The translations under genes and the position numbers were made by a program. Below the pieces are notes generated by a model. The model searched no databases, was not told where the DNA came from, and worked only from the letters and a program-made list of their open reading frames with translations. Shown piece by piece: positions 8,938 through 18,209 of a stretch of 64,000 nucleotides of DNA (position 1 is the stretch's first letter; each line of letters begins with the position of its first letter). Origin of the DNA: Alistipes sp. (GTDB lineage Bacteria; Bacteroidota; Bacteroidia; Bacteroidales; Rikenellaceae); contig JAGBIC010000014.1 of the NCBI GenBank assembly GCA_017935185.1, positions 43,515 to 107,514 on the forward strand, read 5' to 3'.

Positions 8938-9198
8938 TTATCTCATACTTTTTAAGGCTTTCGCCAGCTGGTCGGGACATGATGTTCCCTTGCGGTTGCA
9001 ATCTATGCCCTCGAGGCGTGCAATAACATCATCCACCTTCATTCCTTTGGCAAGGCGAGCCACGCCTTGGGTGTTACCTTGGCAGCCGCCGACAAACATT
9101 ACATCGACAACAGTATCGTTATCCACCTCCACCATTATTGCCTGCGAACATACGCCGCTTGTGGGATATACTATTTTCTTGCTCATATATTGTTGCAT
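8938..9198 (-). CDS. TSCPD domain-containing protein (TIGR03905 type)
   Basis: An 86-residue protein consisting of one TSCPD domain. It has GVCSQAIMVEVDND, VGGCQGNTQGVARLAKGM and the terminal signature GTSCPDQLAKAL. The same domain occurs at the C-terminus of vitamin-B12-dependent ribonucleotide reductases, where its cysteines are thought to take part in redox or metal binding; the stand-alone form has no assigned role. The three cysteines (VCS, GCQ, SCPD) are all present. ATG codons at 9198 and 9186 are both possible starts; a GTG at 9207 is less likely. Confidence 0.8.
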   Translation of the reverse strand: MQQYMSKKIVYPTSGVCSQAIMVEVDNDTVVDVMFVGGCQGNTQGVARLAKGMKVDDVIARLEGIDCNRKGTSCPDQLAKALKSMR

Positions 9199-9279
9199 TA
9201 AATCCACACAAAGATAAATATTTTACAGAAAAGAGCCCCATTCGCAGCAAAAATTGAGGAAAATATGACGACAATTTTG

Positions 9280-9287
9280 TACTTTTG
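9280..9287 (+). promoter_or_regulatory. -7 promoter box of the HI0933 flavoprotein operon
   Basis: TACTTTTG on the plus strand, 21 nt before the ATG at 9309, fits TAnnTTTG. A TTG at 9254-9256 is 23 bp upstream, slightly farther than usual. Confidence 0.55.
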
Positions 9288-9308
9288 CAAAAAAATTAGG
9301 AGTGTCAG

Positions 9309-10556
9309 ATGTATGATGTAATAGTTATAGGAGCCGGCGCGGCTGGCATGATGGCGGCAGCAACAGCGGCACGTAATGGCAAAAAAGTGTTGTTATTGGA
9401 GAAGATGGAGAAGGCGGGTCGCAAGATTCGCATTTCCGGTAAAGGCCGTTGCAACCTAACCAACGCCCGCGAGCCCGAGGAGTTCAAGGAGGCCATACGC
9501 ACCAATGCCGACTTTTTCGACATCGCTTTTGCCGAGTTCAACAACAAAGCCACCATACGTTTCTTCGAGCGTCTGGGCGTTAAGCTCGACATCGAACGTG
9601 GTCAGCGAGTATTCCCCAAAAGCGGCAAAGCATGGGATATTGCCAACGCATTGGAAGACTACTGCCGCGACAACGAGGTTGAAATAATGTTCGATACACG
9701 CGTGAGTGACATCTTGGCTATTGACAACAAGATTTATGGTGTTAAATATTTCAACAAACGAGGCTTTGAGCGCAAGGAAGAGGCCGAAAATGTTATCATT
9801 GCCACAGGAGGCGTAAGTTACCCCCGCACAGGTTCTACGGGCGACGGCTACATTTTTGCCGACCGTTTGGGACATGGCATCGAGGAGTTGCGTCCTTCGC
9901 TCACTCCCCTACGCACATCGCACCCCCAGCGTAAATATCTCGATGGCCTATTGCTCAAAAATATCGAGGCAAAGCTCTTCATCGACAACGAGCTTGCACA
10001 AGAGGAGTTCGGTGAAATAAGTTTCTCGGACAGAGGAATAGAGGGTGCTGTTGCTCTGAGAATGAGCCGCGACGCAGTGGATGCCCTCATCGATGAACGT
10101 AGCGTAAAAATTGTGCTTGACATGAAACCCGCACTTACCGAAGAGATGCTTTACGACCGCATCAAACGCGAAATGGAGGAGATGAACGACGAGGAGTTCT
10201 TCTCGGAGCTACTGCGCAAGCTCGTACCAAAGCAGCTCGTTATGCCTATCGCCCACGAGATTGACGTTCACTCAAAGAATTACATCCGCAAGCTCACCGA
10301 CACCGAGATTCAGCGTCTGATAAAGGTACTAAAAGGCATGGTATTCCCCATCACCGACTATGCGCCGTTTGAATATGCTGTTGTGACAGCAGGGGGAGTA
10401 AGGTGCGATGAGGTAAACCGATACACCATGGAGTCGCTCAAGGTTAAGGGCCTTTATTTCGCTGGCGAGGTGCTCGACATAGATGCCAACACGGGCGGAT
10501 ACAACCTGCAAATAGCCTTCTCGACAGGCCGCCTTGCAGGACAACTCAAGAAATAG
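9309..10556 (+). CDS. HI0933/YhiN family flavoprotein (BaiN-like NAD(P)/FAD oxidoreductase)
   Basis: A 415-residue flavoprotein of the HI0933 family. The N-terminal dinucleotide fold reads VIVIGAGAAGMMAAATAA, then the family motif GRKIRISGKGRCNLTNA, and the C-terminal flavin-binding end GLYFAGEVLDIDANTGGYNLQIA. Family members include BaiN of bile-acid-dehydroxylating clostridia, but most have no known substrate, so nothing specific can be claimed. It leads an operon with the methyltransferase-like gene (14 nt gap) and the cobalamin adenosyltransferase. Confidence 0.93.
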   Translation: MYDVIVIGAGAAGMMAAATAARNGKKVLLLEKMEKAGRKIRISGKGRCNLTNAREPEEFKEAIRTNADFFDIAFAEFNNKATIRFFERLGVKLDIERGQRVFPKSGKAWDIANALEDYCRDNEVEIMFDTRVSDILAIDNKIYGVKYFNKRGFERKEEAENVIIATGGVSYPRTGSTGDGYIFADRLGHGIEELRPSLTPLRTSHPQRKYLDGLLLKNIEAKLFIDNELAQEEFGEISFSDRGIEGAVALRMSRDAVDALIDERSVKIVLDMKPALTEEMLYDRIKREMEEMNDEEFFSELLRKLVPKQLVMPIAHEIDVHSKNYIRKLTDTEIQRLIKVLKGMVFPITDYAPFEYAVVTAGGVRCDEVNRYTMESLKVKGLYFAGEVLDIDANTGGYNLQIAFSTGRLAGQLKK

Positions 10557-10570
10557 CCAAAGCACAGGAG

Positions 10571-11095
10571 ATGAAGATTTCGGGCCGCAACATAAAACGA
10601 CGATTATACAATCTGCGCAATCTACCCGCCGACATTAAGCGGGCACGATATTTTCGTGGCCACGGCGTACACTCGCCGTTTGTGTATGCCATTGTGCGGG
10701 AGGTATTCATGGTATCGAAATTGAAATCCGACAACTGCGAATTATACGACAGGCTCAAGAATGCCGACCTGCCCAAACGTCGCGCAATACAGCTGCAAAA
10801 CCTCGCAACACACTGCAAATACGATAACATAGGTATTGATTGCCCGATAGAGCAGATGGCGCAATATCAGATGGTTATAGCAACCGCAGCAACCACCCCC
10901 GACACTCTGCAACGTTTTGCCGAGGAGGCACAAAAAAATCACCTCACGCTATGTATTGTGGCACCATATATGGATGGCAAGCGCCAGCAGGCTTGTAAAG
11001 AGATTATCGAGCTACACCCCTGCACAAGCGTTGACAACCGAGGCTACCTGTTACTTTTCAACAACCACCTACCGAAACAACGATTCAAGCTATGA
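10571..11095 (+). CDS. Shortened SAM-methyltransferase-like protein, probably non-catalytic
   Basis: A 174-residue protein. Its N-terminus (RARYFRGHGVHSPFVYAIVREVF) carries the GHGVHSPF motif that begins a Bacteroidota family of SAM-dependent methyltransferases. The C-terminus (VDNRGYLLLFNNHLPKQRFKL) resembles the end of the same family. The glycine-rich SAM-binding segment expected between them is absent, and the middle is only a poorly conserved Rossmann-like stretch. I infer a degenerate or regulatory relative rather than an active enzyme. Its stop overlaps the next start as ATGA, indicating translational coupling. Confidence 0.6.
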   Translation: MKISGRNIKRRLYNLRNLPADIKRARYFRGHGVHSPFVYAIVREVFMVSKLKSDNCELYDRLKNADLPKRRAIQLQNLATHCKYDNIGIDCPIEQMAQYQMVIATAATTPDTLQRFAEEAQKNHLTLCIVAPYMDGKRQQACKEIIELHPCTSVDNRGYLLLFNNHLPKQRFKL

Positions 11096-11643
11096 AAATA
11101 TATACCAAATGTGGAGATAAGGGCTACACCTCGCTCATCGGAGGCGAACGGGTTGCCAAGTGTGACATTCGCGTTGAAGCATACGGCTCGGTTGACGAAT
11201 TGACCGCCTTCACCGCCCTATTGGCCGATAAGCTGATGAGCGAAGAGGTCTTCTCGACCCATGTTCAGCAATTACGACGCATCGAGTCGCAGCTAATGAC
11301 CGTTGCGGCACTTTTGGCCGTAGGCAAGGGTGGCGAAGATAAAGTTGCCACATTGAAGCCCGCAACCATCGAGGAGCTGGAGCAGGCTATCGACGCAATT
11401 CAAGCCGAGCTGCCCGCCATAACCAAGTTCACAATTCCGGGTGGCGATAGCCGAATATCGCTGTGCCATGTCTGCCGCACAATATGTCGCCGTGCCGAGC
11501 GTGCCGCATTGCGTGCAATAGATCTTCACCAAACAGATTGTCATACGGCAGCATATCTGAATCGCCTGTCGGACTACTTCTACGTTTTAGGTCGCCATAT
11601 CACCCGACTGACCTCTACCGAGGAGATTTTGTGGATTCCATAA
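11092..11643 (+). CDS. ATP:cob(I)alamin adenosyltransferase, PduO type
   Basis: Attaches the adenosyl group of ATP to cob(I)alamin or cob(I)yrinate diamide to make coenzyme B12. The 183-residue four-helix protein has the PduO N-terminal signature KIYTKCGDKGYTSLIGGERV, then GSVDELTAF, and the C-terminal helix CHVCRTICRRAERAALRA with YLNRLSDYFYVLGR. The ATP-binding Arg and Glu of RRAER are present. No other corrinoid genes are nearby, so it probably serves imported corrinoids. It overlaps the previous gene by 4 nt. Confidence 0.93.
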   Translation: MKIYTKCGDKGYTSLIGGERVAKCDIRVEAYGSVDELTAFTALLADKLMSEEVFSTHVQQLRRIESQLMTVAALLAVGKGGEDKVATLKPATIEELEQAIDAIQAELPAITKFTIPGGDSRISLCHVCRTICRRAERAALRAIDLHQTDCHTAAYLNRLSDYFYVLGRHITRLTSTEEILWIP

Positions 11644-11754
11644 AAATTGTGCAAAATCGGCTCTCAGTGCAATCTGGCGCAATCAGCGTAAAGTCTTATA
11701 ATCGTGCATTTTGACCTTTTTGTAATATGAATGCATAATTTATATTACAATCTG

Positions 11755-11784
11755 TTTGCATTTAATGTTTTTTTTCTATATTTG
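11755..11784 (+). promoter_or_regulatory. Promoter of the DUF2795 gene
   Basis: TTTG (11755-11758), 18-bp spacer, TATATTTG (11777-11784). The predicted leader is about 68 nt, long for this genome. Confidence 0.55.
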
Positions 11785-11858
11785 CGGCCGAAATAAAAAG
11801 CGCTTAGCAAATCGGCGTACCAACCCATGTTGAACTAATACTTTAAAACTACACAAAT

Positions 11859-12080
11859 ATGTATTGGACATTAGAGTTGGCATCGAAATTAGAGGATGCA
11901 CCGTGGCCCGCAACCAAAGAGGAGTTGATTGATTATGCAATTCGCTCAGGTTCTCCACTGGAAGTGCTCGAGAATCTTCAGGAAATTGAGGACGAAGGCG
12001 ACATCTACGAATCTATCGAAGACATCTGGCCCGATTATCCTTCAAAAGATGATTTCTTCTTTAACGAAGACGAGTACTAA
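11859..12080 (+). CDS. DUF2795 small protein
   Basis: A 73-residue acidic protein beginning MYWTLELASKLEDAPWPATK and ending in an Asp/Glu/Phe-rich tail (DDFFFNEDEY). This form is strongly conserved across Bacteroidales. DUF2795 is a short helical domain (here about residues 18-60, EELIDYAIRSG) with no known activity. Its own promoter and strong terminator suggest a monocistronic and probably well-expressed gene. The sequence has no membrane span or cysteine. Confidence 0.85.
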   Translation: MYWTLELASKLEDAPWPATKEELIDYAIRSGSPLEVLENLQEIEDEGDIYESIEDIWPDYPSKDDFFFNEDEY

Positions 12081-12118
12081 AAAATATGGCGAGCTGAATC
12101 GGCTCGCCATATTTTTTT
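12081..12118. terminator. Bidirectional terminator after the DUF2795 gene
   Basis: Perfect 14-bp stem with GGCGAGC core (12081-12094 with 12102-12115), 7-nt loop and T runs both ways; it lies between convergent genes. Confidence 0.92.
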
Positions 12119-12132
12119 CATGTCATGGTTAT

Positions 12133-13608
12133 CTACTTTTTCTTACTCCATAGCTTATTCATATCCTCCAAAGTTTTACCCTTGGTTTCAGGAACAAGTT
12201 TCCAAACAAAAATTGCAGCCACGATACATATAATGCCATATAGCGCATACGCAAACATGTGACCGAACTTATCGCCCATCTCGCCCAAACGCATATTATA
12301 CATCGGCAGGAATGTTGAAGATACGATAAAGTTGAAAATCCATTGGAATGCCACCGCGATGGCCACCGCTGCACCACGGATAGTATTGGGGAAAATCTCC
12401 GAGATAAGCACCCAGCAGATGGGGCCCCAGCTAAACATAAACGACGCGCTATAAACCATAATGCTGGCAACAGCCACGATTGCAGGCATGCCTGCGATGA
12501 TATTACTCAAGGCTACACCAAAAGCGCCCAATGCCATACCTATCGAGCCATAGATAAGCAGAGGTTTGCGACCCCACTTCTCAACGGTAAACACTGCAAG
12601 CAACGTGAAGAGTATATTCACCACACCCATGATAACGGTCTGCACCATAGGATTACCCATGCCCATGGTCTCAAAGATACGGGGAGCGAAATATAGCACA
12701 GCATTGATACCTACTGCCTGCTGGAATACGCTGAGCATGATACCGACAAAAATCACCACCCAACCATAGGTAAACAACTTCTCGGTCTTCTCGTGAGTCG
12801 TAGCCTTAATCTCAGCAAGGATGGCCGAAGCACGCTCCGAGCCATTGATGCGACCCAACACCTTGAGAGCTGCATCGTCCTTACCTATAAGTGCAAGATA
12901 ACGGGGTGTTTCAGGAACACATAAAATCAGCAATGCAAACAAACCTGCCGGCACCGCCTCACTAACAAACATCAAACGCCAGCCGGTTTCGATGGTCCAA
13001 GCCGCCGCCTCGGGATTCATAATGCTGTTAACGCCATTCACAATATCAATGACGGGATTGGCATGCGAGCCGAGAATCACAAAGTTAACGAAATAGACAA
13101 CCAGCTGGCCAAAGATAATGGCAAACTGGTTCCACGATACCAATGTTCCTCGCATATTGCTCGGCGATATCTCGGCTATATACATAGGACATATTGCCGA
13201 AGCCAGACCCACGCCGACGCCACCAATAACACGATAGACATTAAATGCAATCAAAAGCGAGAAAGAGGGTTTACCCGGCTCAAAAAACAAAAACTCGGGA
13301 TAGTATGAGCCGAAGGCCGAGAGCAAGAAGAGGATTCCAGCCACAAAAAGCGAGCGTTTACGGCCCAATGTCGAAGCCAAAAGACCCGAGATGGCACTAC
13401 CCAAAATACATCCTATAAGCGCACTTGAAGATGTTATGCCGTGCAGCGCATCGGTATACTCGAAATCGGCACCCATAAAGAAGGCTTGCAAGCCCTTTTC
13501 GGCACCGGAAATTACTGCCGTATCGTATCCGAAAAGAAGACCTCCGATAACGGCTACAAGAACAATTGAAAATAGATAGGTTTTACTACCTTGTTGAGTT
13601 GCAGTCAT
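12133..13608 (-). CDS. Sugar porter family MFS transporter (XylE-like)
   Basis: A 491-residue, 12-span proton-coupled sugar carrier of the inner membrane. Family motifs are GYDTAVISGAEKGL in span 1, GRKRSLFVAG after span 2, AEISPSNMRGTLVSWNQ in span 4, PETPRYLALIGK in the central loop and a final VPETKGKTLEDMNKLW. These fit the XylE/AraE/GalP group; QQAVGINAVLYFAP lies in the substrate site. The sugar (xylose, arabinose or glucose) cannot be settled. The gene stands alone with no sugar kinase or isomerase next to it. Confidence 0.95.
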   Translation of the reverse strand: MTATQQGSKTYLFSIVLVAVIGGLLFGYDTAVISGAEKGLQAFFMGADFEYTDALHGITSSSALIGCILGSAISGLLASTLGRKRSLFVAGILFLLSAFGSYYPEFLFFEPGKPSFSLLIAFNVYRVIGGVGVGLASAICPMYIAEISPSNMRGTLVSWNQFAIIFGQLVVYFVNFVILGSHANPVIDIVNGVNSIMNPEAAAWTIETGWRLMFVSEAVPAGLFALLILCVPETPRYLALIGKDDAALKVLGRINGSERASAILAEIKATTHEKTEKLFTYGWVVIFVGIMLSVFQQAVGINAVLYFAPRIFETMGMGNPMVQTVIMGVVNILFTLLAVFTVEKWGRKPLLIYGSIGMALGAFGVALSNIIAGMPAIVAVASIMVYSASFMFSWGPICWVLISEIFPNTIRGAAVAIAVAFQWIFNFIVSSTFLPMYNMRLGEMGDKFGHMFAYALYGIICIVAAIFVWKLVPETKGKTLEDMNKLWSKKK

Positions 13609-13866
13609 ATAATTTGATTTTGTATTATCTCATATACACGAAAGAGAACACTAGCAGCCTTATACAAAGCCACCATGCCACGATATCAATTTTCCACCAT
13701 CCTACGGGCAAAAAAAGAATTTACGCCCGATAAGACATTGTAAATATAGAGATAAATTATTTATTATCAAAACAATTCGTGCAAAATTCCAATCACCCAC
13801 ATTGCCACGTCATATTTATTTACTATTTTTACACCAATAAATACAAATTCACAAATCAGACATTTC

Positions 13867-15015
13867 ATGAATAGAAAACAAAGTACATCGGCCGTATTTT
13901 CCGACTCGAAGCCGCATTACGAGCTTCTTGACGGCCTGCGAGGAGTGGCCGCCCTACTCGTAATATGGTATCATGTATGGGAGGGCTTCGCATTTGTCGG
14001 AGGTGGCATAATCGAAAATTTCAACCATGGATATTTGGCTGTTGATTTCTTCTTTATGCTATCAGGTTTTGTGATTAGCTACGCCTACGATGACCGCTGG
14101 CATAAGATGGGGCTTAAAAACTTTTTCAAGCGTCGTCTGATACGCCTTCACCCCATGCTGATTATGGGAGCAATTATCGGCGCAATCACATTTATCCTGC
14201 AAGGCTCAACACAGTGGGATGGCACACAAGTATCATTTTCATGGGTGATGATTGCCATGCTGCTCGCCATGTTTTTCATTCCGGCAGTTCCGAATGTAGG
14301 CTACGAGGTGCGAGGCAACGGAGAGATGTTCCCACTCAATGGCCCCAGCTGGTCACTATTCTTTGAGTATATCGGCAATATTCTATATGCACTTATTATC
14401 CGCCGCCTTTCAAACAAAGCACTCAAGATTCTATCTGCGCTGCTGGGTATTGCCCTTGCATATTTCGCTGTAATGGATTTGGCAGGATATGGCAGCATAG
14501 GTGTCGGATGGACATTGGATAAAGTCAATTTCTTTGGCGGGCTTATACGCATGTTGTTCCCCTTCACTTTGGGCATGGTGCTGGCTCGCAACTTTAAGCC
14601 CGTAAAGATAAACGGGGCATTCTGGTTGTGTTCAGCCATATTGGTCGTTCTATTTGCCGTGCCATACCTCGAAGGCAAATATGCCAACGGCATCTACGAA
14701 ATATTCTGTATCGCCTGCGCATTTCCCATAATTGTGTGGCTCGGAGCTTCAGGCTCGACCAACGACAAGATATCCAGCAATATATGCAGTTTTTTGGGTA
14801 ACATATCGTACCCCGTATATATCATCCACTACCCCTTCATGTATCTTTTCTACGCATGGATGATGAGCAAACCGCAATGCCCGAGTTTTGGCGAGGCACT
14901 GCCAATTGTCGTTATCCTTATAGTGGGCGTTATTCTGCTTGCCCACTTCTTATTGAAGATATACGATGAGCCTGTGAGAAAATATCTCTCGAAACGATTT
15001 TTACATACCAAATAA
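13867..15015 (+). CDS. OafA/YrhL-type membrane acyltransferase
   Basis: A 382-residue integral membrane protein of the Acyl_transf_3 family with about ten spans. The N-terminal signature is LLDGLRGVAALLVIWYHV, holding the catalytic-site His, followed by LAVDFFFMLSGFVISYAY and FFKRRLIRLHPM. Relatives move acetyl or other acyl groups onto surface sugars or lipids. It is followed 15 nt later by an exported metallo-hydrolase, so the two may be co-transcribed. No polysaccharide synthesis genes flank it; the acceptor is unknown. Confidence 0.9.
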   Translation: MNRKQSTSAVFSDSKPHYELLDGLRGVAALLVIWYHVWEGFAFVGGGIIENFNHGYLAVDFFFMLSGFVISYAYDDRWHKMGLKNFFKRRLIRLHPMLIMGAIIGAITFILQGSTQWDGTQVSFSWVMIAMLLAMFFIPAVPNVGYEVRGNGEMFPLNGPSWSLFFEYIGNILYALIIRRLSNKALKILSALLGIALAYFAVMDLAGYGSIGVGWTLDKVNFFGGLIRMLFPFTLGMVLARNFKPVKINGAFWLCSAILVVLFAVPYLEGKYANGIYEIFCIACAFPIIVWLGASGSTNDKISSNICSFLGNISYPVYIIHYPFMYLFYAWMMSKPQCPSFGEALPIVVILIVGVILLAHFLLKIYDEPVRKYLSKRFLHTK

Positions 15016-15030
15016 CCTTAACACAACGAC

Positions 15031-16056
15031 ATGAAACGATTTATTTTCGCACTGCCACTTCTGCTGGCATACTGCCTGACACCGAAATCACTGTCGGCAC
15101 AAAACGAAGTGGCATTTTGGGGTCAAGACGAGGCCTATTTAATGAGGCAGGCCTCACATATTTACACTCTAATAGACGAGGCTCTGACCGAATACCCTCC
15201 AACCACGGGAGCGCCCACCTCACGCCGTCTGGCACTATATGGACTTGACGCCATGCTGCACGAGGTGAAGTATGATGCTTCCGAGCCTCTTTTCAACTTT
15301 GTGTCATCCCGCATAAATAAGGTTATCGAGGATATGAATACCCCCGTAAAGAAGGGTATGAGAATTTACAAGCTCTATAACGACGGCTTTGTAGCACGCA
15401 CAAAGAGCGCGACGATTGCTTTCGATATATACCGAGGCCCGAACAACAAGGGCAGGCGATTGCTAACCGACGAGCAGGCCAAGGCTATTGTCGAGCAGTG
15501 CGATATACTATTTCTGTCACACAACCATGGCGACCATGTAGACCGTTTTGTTGTAGACCGCTTTATCGAAGCCGGCAAACCTGTAATTGCTGCCACCAAC
15601 ATTTTAAGCAATGTAAAAGGTGTAACCCACTATCGTTCCGAGAGCGAGATACTCGAAAAGAGCGTTGTATTAAAAAACAGCAAAGAGTTACAATTCAAAA
15701 TATACCCGGGTCATCAAGGAGCAGATTTGATTTGTAACGTCTATGCCGTCACCACACCCGAAGGCTTGACGGTGGCTCACACAGGCGACCAATATCTGAA
15801 AGAGGATTTCGAGTGGATAGCAAATGTCAAGAACCAAAAACCGAGAATTGATGCGCTATTGATTAACTGCTGGTCACTCGACATCACCGAGGCGATAAAG
15901 GGATTCAACCCCCGCTATGTCATCACAGGCCACGAGAACGAGATGGGCCACACAATCGACCATCGCGAAGCGTTTTGGCTAACCTTCGACAAACTAAAAT
16001 CAATCGAACATGACTATGTCGTAATGGCGTGGGGAGAGTGGTTCTCATTCAAATAA
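15031..16056 (+). CDS. Exported MBL-fold metallo-hydrolase (first copy)
   Basis: A 341-residue protein with a signal peptide (KRFIFALPLLLAYCL, likely cut after LSA near residue 23). Next comes an alpha-helical domain of about 100 residues, then a metallo-beta-lactamase fold with the metal motif LSHNHGDH, VAHTGDQY and a late Gly-His pair (YVITGHENEMGH). It is most like UlaG/YcjX-type MBL hydrolases, with an added N-terminal domain. The substrate is unknown. It is a paralogue of the gene at 32505-33467, sharing the layout YKLYNDGF/WQLYNMGY before the metal motif. Confidence 0.82.
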   Translation: MKRFIFALPLLLAYCLTPKSLSAQNEVAFWGQDEAYLMRQASHIYTLIDEALTEYPPTTGAPTSRRLALYGLDAMLHEVKYDASEPLFNFVSSRINKVIEDMNTPVKKGMRIYKLYNDGFVARTKSATIAFDIYRGPNNKGRRLLTDEQAKAIVEQCDILFLSHNHGDHVDRFVVDRFIEAGKPVIAATNILSNVKGVTHYRSESEILEKSVVLKNSKELQFKIYPGHQGADLICNVYAVTTPEGLTVAHTGDQYLKEDFEWIANVKNQKPRIDALLINCWSLDITEAIKGFNPRYVITGHENEMGHTIDHREAFWLTFDKLKSIEHDYVVMAWGEWFSFK

Positions 16057-16072
16057 TCACCTATTATCCACA

Positions 16073-16101
16073 AAAAAGTCCCCTTGTTTTGGGGACTTTT
16101 T
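16073..16101. terminator. Bidirectional terminator
   Basis: 11-bp stem AAAAAGTCCCC/GGGGACTTTTT (16073-16083 with 16091-16101) and 7-nt loop, between the convergent hydrolase and peptidase genes. Confidence 0.92.
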
Positions 16102-16134
16102 GTATTATATAATAAACGTCTGCTTCTAAAACAC

Positions 16135-17520
16135 CTACTCCTCGGGAGCAAACATGGGATCCCACGACGGAAGCATGATAGGCTTCTGATCGAACATCTT
16201 CATAATATCTTCGGGGACATACTTTTTCTCAACCACCAAGCGGAACATATACTCGTTGAACCACTCGTCGGTCATAATCATATTACCCTGATAGCCTGAA
16301 GCTGCGCCCCAGCTATTCTCCACCATCCATTTTTTGGTCTTGCCCGACTCGGGGTCAATATCGACAGCGATAAGTGTCATGGCATGAGATGAAAGGCTCG
16401 TGTAGGTCTGAATACGCTGCTTTTTGTCCATAGGCAGCGACGTGCGGAACAGCGACTCATAATCGAAGTTATTGATATCAAGCACCCCGTTACCAGTAGA
16501 GAACTTGCCCACATCACATGAGAAATACATAGCCGTATTATCCTTAATCGAAGCAATAGCCATCTCCTTGATGCGCTCGATGGGAAGGTTCAGATACACC
16601 CAATTCTCGCCATCATACACATGGCGGTCGTACTCAATCTCATACACCTTGCCATACTCACGCGAAGGGTCATTCATCACCATAATGTAGTTACCCTCCA
16701 AATCCTCGCCGATAAACTCCTCGTAGAAGCTCTTGGGGGTATATTTCTTGTGACTCACAACCTTGCCGTCCTTGTCGTAGCGAGTCCACTCAAACTCGGT
16801 GGGAGGCACTCCGAGACACTCAACCAATATACGATGGATCTCTGTAAGCATCTCCACCTTACGCGCACCGGCCTTTGACTGACTCAAGCCACGCAACTCA
16901 AGAGCATACTCGCGTAACTTCTGGCGCAAAATATTCGACATCTGACCGGTATTCTCGCTCTGGAAAGTCTCGGGCATGGCAGCCTTGGGCACAACACCAT
17001 ATTTCATAATAAGGTTTGACACTCCAGTAAACTGTCCGCCATCGCCGATAGGATTCTTCAACAGCCAATCCACCTTGCGATCGGTGAGCTCCAAATCGCG
17101 GGTATCAATAATCGCCTGCAAAAAGAGGTTTGACTTCTCAAGCAAATCATAGAACGAGTTATAGTTCTGCGAGAACTCAAATGACGGAAGATTATGTTTC
17201 TCAATCATTTTTGCTCGCAACACGTTCAAGCCCGTAAAGAGCCAGCAACGGCCCGACGACTTCTGGTCGGTGATACCTTTTGTCTTTACACGGTCTGAAA
17301 AATGGGTATCAATCATGGCAAGATTCTCGGAATTAAGAGCCAGCTTATTGATTGAGTTTGATGCAAGAGCATTTTTGATTGCCTTCTGCTCGGCTGAACC
17401 TTTATAGCCCTGACGAATCTGCAAGAGCATTTTGTCATCAATTCCGCCATCCTTTGTTTGTGCCGTAACCGACACTGCGCCCGCTATAAGCAGAGCAGCA
17501 CAAAATAGTAACTTCTTCAT
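16135..17520 (-). CDS. C1-family aminopeptidase (bleomycin hydrolase / PepC type), exported
   Basis: A 461-residue papain-like peptidase. The catalytic triad is visible: Cys92 in SSGRCWLF, His in SSHAMTLIAVDID and Asn in VENSWG, with the oxyanion Gln in DQKSSGRCW. Unlike the cytoplasmic bleomycin hydrolases it has a signal peptide (KKLLFCAALLIAGAVSV, cut after TAQ near residue 21), so it acts in the periplasm or on the surface. Related enzymes trim peptides as hexameric aminopeptidases, with the C-terminus entering the active site. The gene is monocistronic. Confidence 0.93.
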   Translation of the reverse strand: MKKLLFCAALLIAGAVSVTAQTKDGGIDDKMLLQIRQGYKGSAEQKAIKNALASNSINKLALNSENLAMIDTHFSDRVKTKGITDQKSSGRCWLFTGLNVLRAKMIEKHNLPSFEFSQNYNSFYDLLEKSNLFLQAIIDTRDLELTDRKVDWLLKNPIGDGGQFTGVSNLIMKYGVVPKAAMPETFQSENTGQMSNILRQKLREYALELRGLSQSKAGARKVEMLTEIHRILVECLGVPPTEFEWTRYDKDGKVVSHKKYTPKSFYEEFIGEDLEGNYIMVMNDPSREYGKVYEIEYDRHVYDGENWVYLNLPIERIKEMAIASIKDNTAMYFSCDVGKFSTGNGVLDINNFDYESLFRTSLPMDKKQRIQTYTSLSSHAMTLIAVDIDPESGKTKKWMVENSWGAASGYQGNMIMTDEWFNEYMFRLVVEKKYVPEDIMKMFDQKPIMLPSWDPMFAPEE

Positions 17521-17572
17521 GATATAGGGTTTAAATTTGTTTCTTATGCGAAGATAATAATATTTTTCTAAT

Positions 17573-17580
17573 TATCTTTG
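17573..17580 (+). promoter_or_regulatory. -7 promoter box of the pnuC-type/thiN pair
   Basis: TATCTTTG matches the consensus, about 32 nt before the preferred ATG at 17613. The space between the divergent peptidase gene and this gene is only about 90 nt and lacks the CTGAGA core of a TPP riboswitch. Confidence 0.6.
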
Positions 17581-17612
17581 CCCTATCGCTAAAAACAGTG
17601 TATACACAACCG

Positions 17613-18209
17613 ATGCAAGTTATTGAAATAATTGGAACAATTGTTGGCCTGATATATCTGTGGTTGGAATATCGTGCAAGCATATATTTGTGGATTGCAA
17701 GTATAGTTATGCCCGCAATCTATCTGTTTGTCTATTATAATGCAGGCCTATATGCCGACTTCGGAATAAATATATATTATCTGGTCATAGCACTATACGG
17801 CTGGGCAGCATGGCGCTACGGATTCAGGTTATTTTCAAAGAAAGAGCCAACTGCCAACGGCGAGCTTCCCATAAGGAGAACACCAAAACAAACATGGCAC
17901 AAAATTGTATGGATATATATATTCCTGCAATTATTCATCGTATTTATCCTGAAAAACTTCACCGACAGCACCGTGGCATGGGCCGATGCATTCACCACAG
18001 CACTGAGCATAATAGGCATGTGGCTGCTTGCCCGAAAATATATTGAGCAATGGTGGGTTTGGCTTGCGGTAGATATTGCAAGTTCATGCCTCTATATTTA
18101 CAAAGACCTATATTTCACCGCTGCACTTTATGCCCTATATGCCATCACGGTAATATTTGGATACAGGAAGTGGCGCAAACTAATGAACGAGCAAAATGGA
18201 CTACAATAA
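17613..18209 (+). CDS. pnuT: PnuC-family vitamin transporter, probably thiamine (PnuT)
   Basis: A 198-residue membrane protein with about seven spans. It carries the PnuC-family features: an early LIYLWLEYRAS, then YAdFGINIYYLVIALYGWAAW and WWVWLAVDIASSCLYIYKDL. PnuC proteins move nicotinamide riboside; close relatives PnuT carry thiamine by facilitated diffusion and trap it by phosphorylation. The gene overlaps the thiamine diphosphokinase by 14 nt, which strongly suggests thiamine as substrate (inference from context). The ATG at 17613 is preferred to a GTG at 17598. Confidence 0.85.
   Translation: MQVIEIIGTIVGLIYLWLEYRASIYLWIASIVMPAIYLFVYYNAGLYADFGINIYYLVIALYGWAAWRYGFRLFSKKEPTANGELPIRRTPKQTWHKIVWIYIFLQLFIVFILKNFTDSTVAWADAFTTALSIIGMWLLARKYIEQWWVWLAVDIASSCLYIYKDLYFTAALYALYAITVIFGYRKWRKLMNEQNGLQ

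Noticed and set aside
9309-10556. Part of a bile-acid 7-dehydroxylation (bai) system because of similarity to BaiN.
   Set aside because: The HI0933 family is widespread in bacteria without bile-acid metabolism, and no baiB, baiE or baiF genes are nearby.
17521-17612. TPP riboswitch upstream of the thiamine genes.
   Set aside because: The gap is too short and lacks the CTGAGA core.
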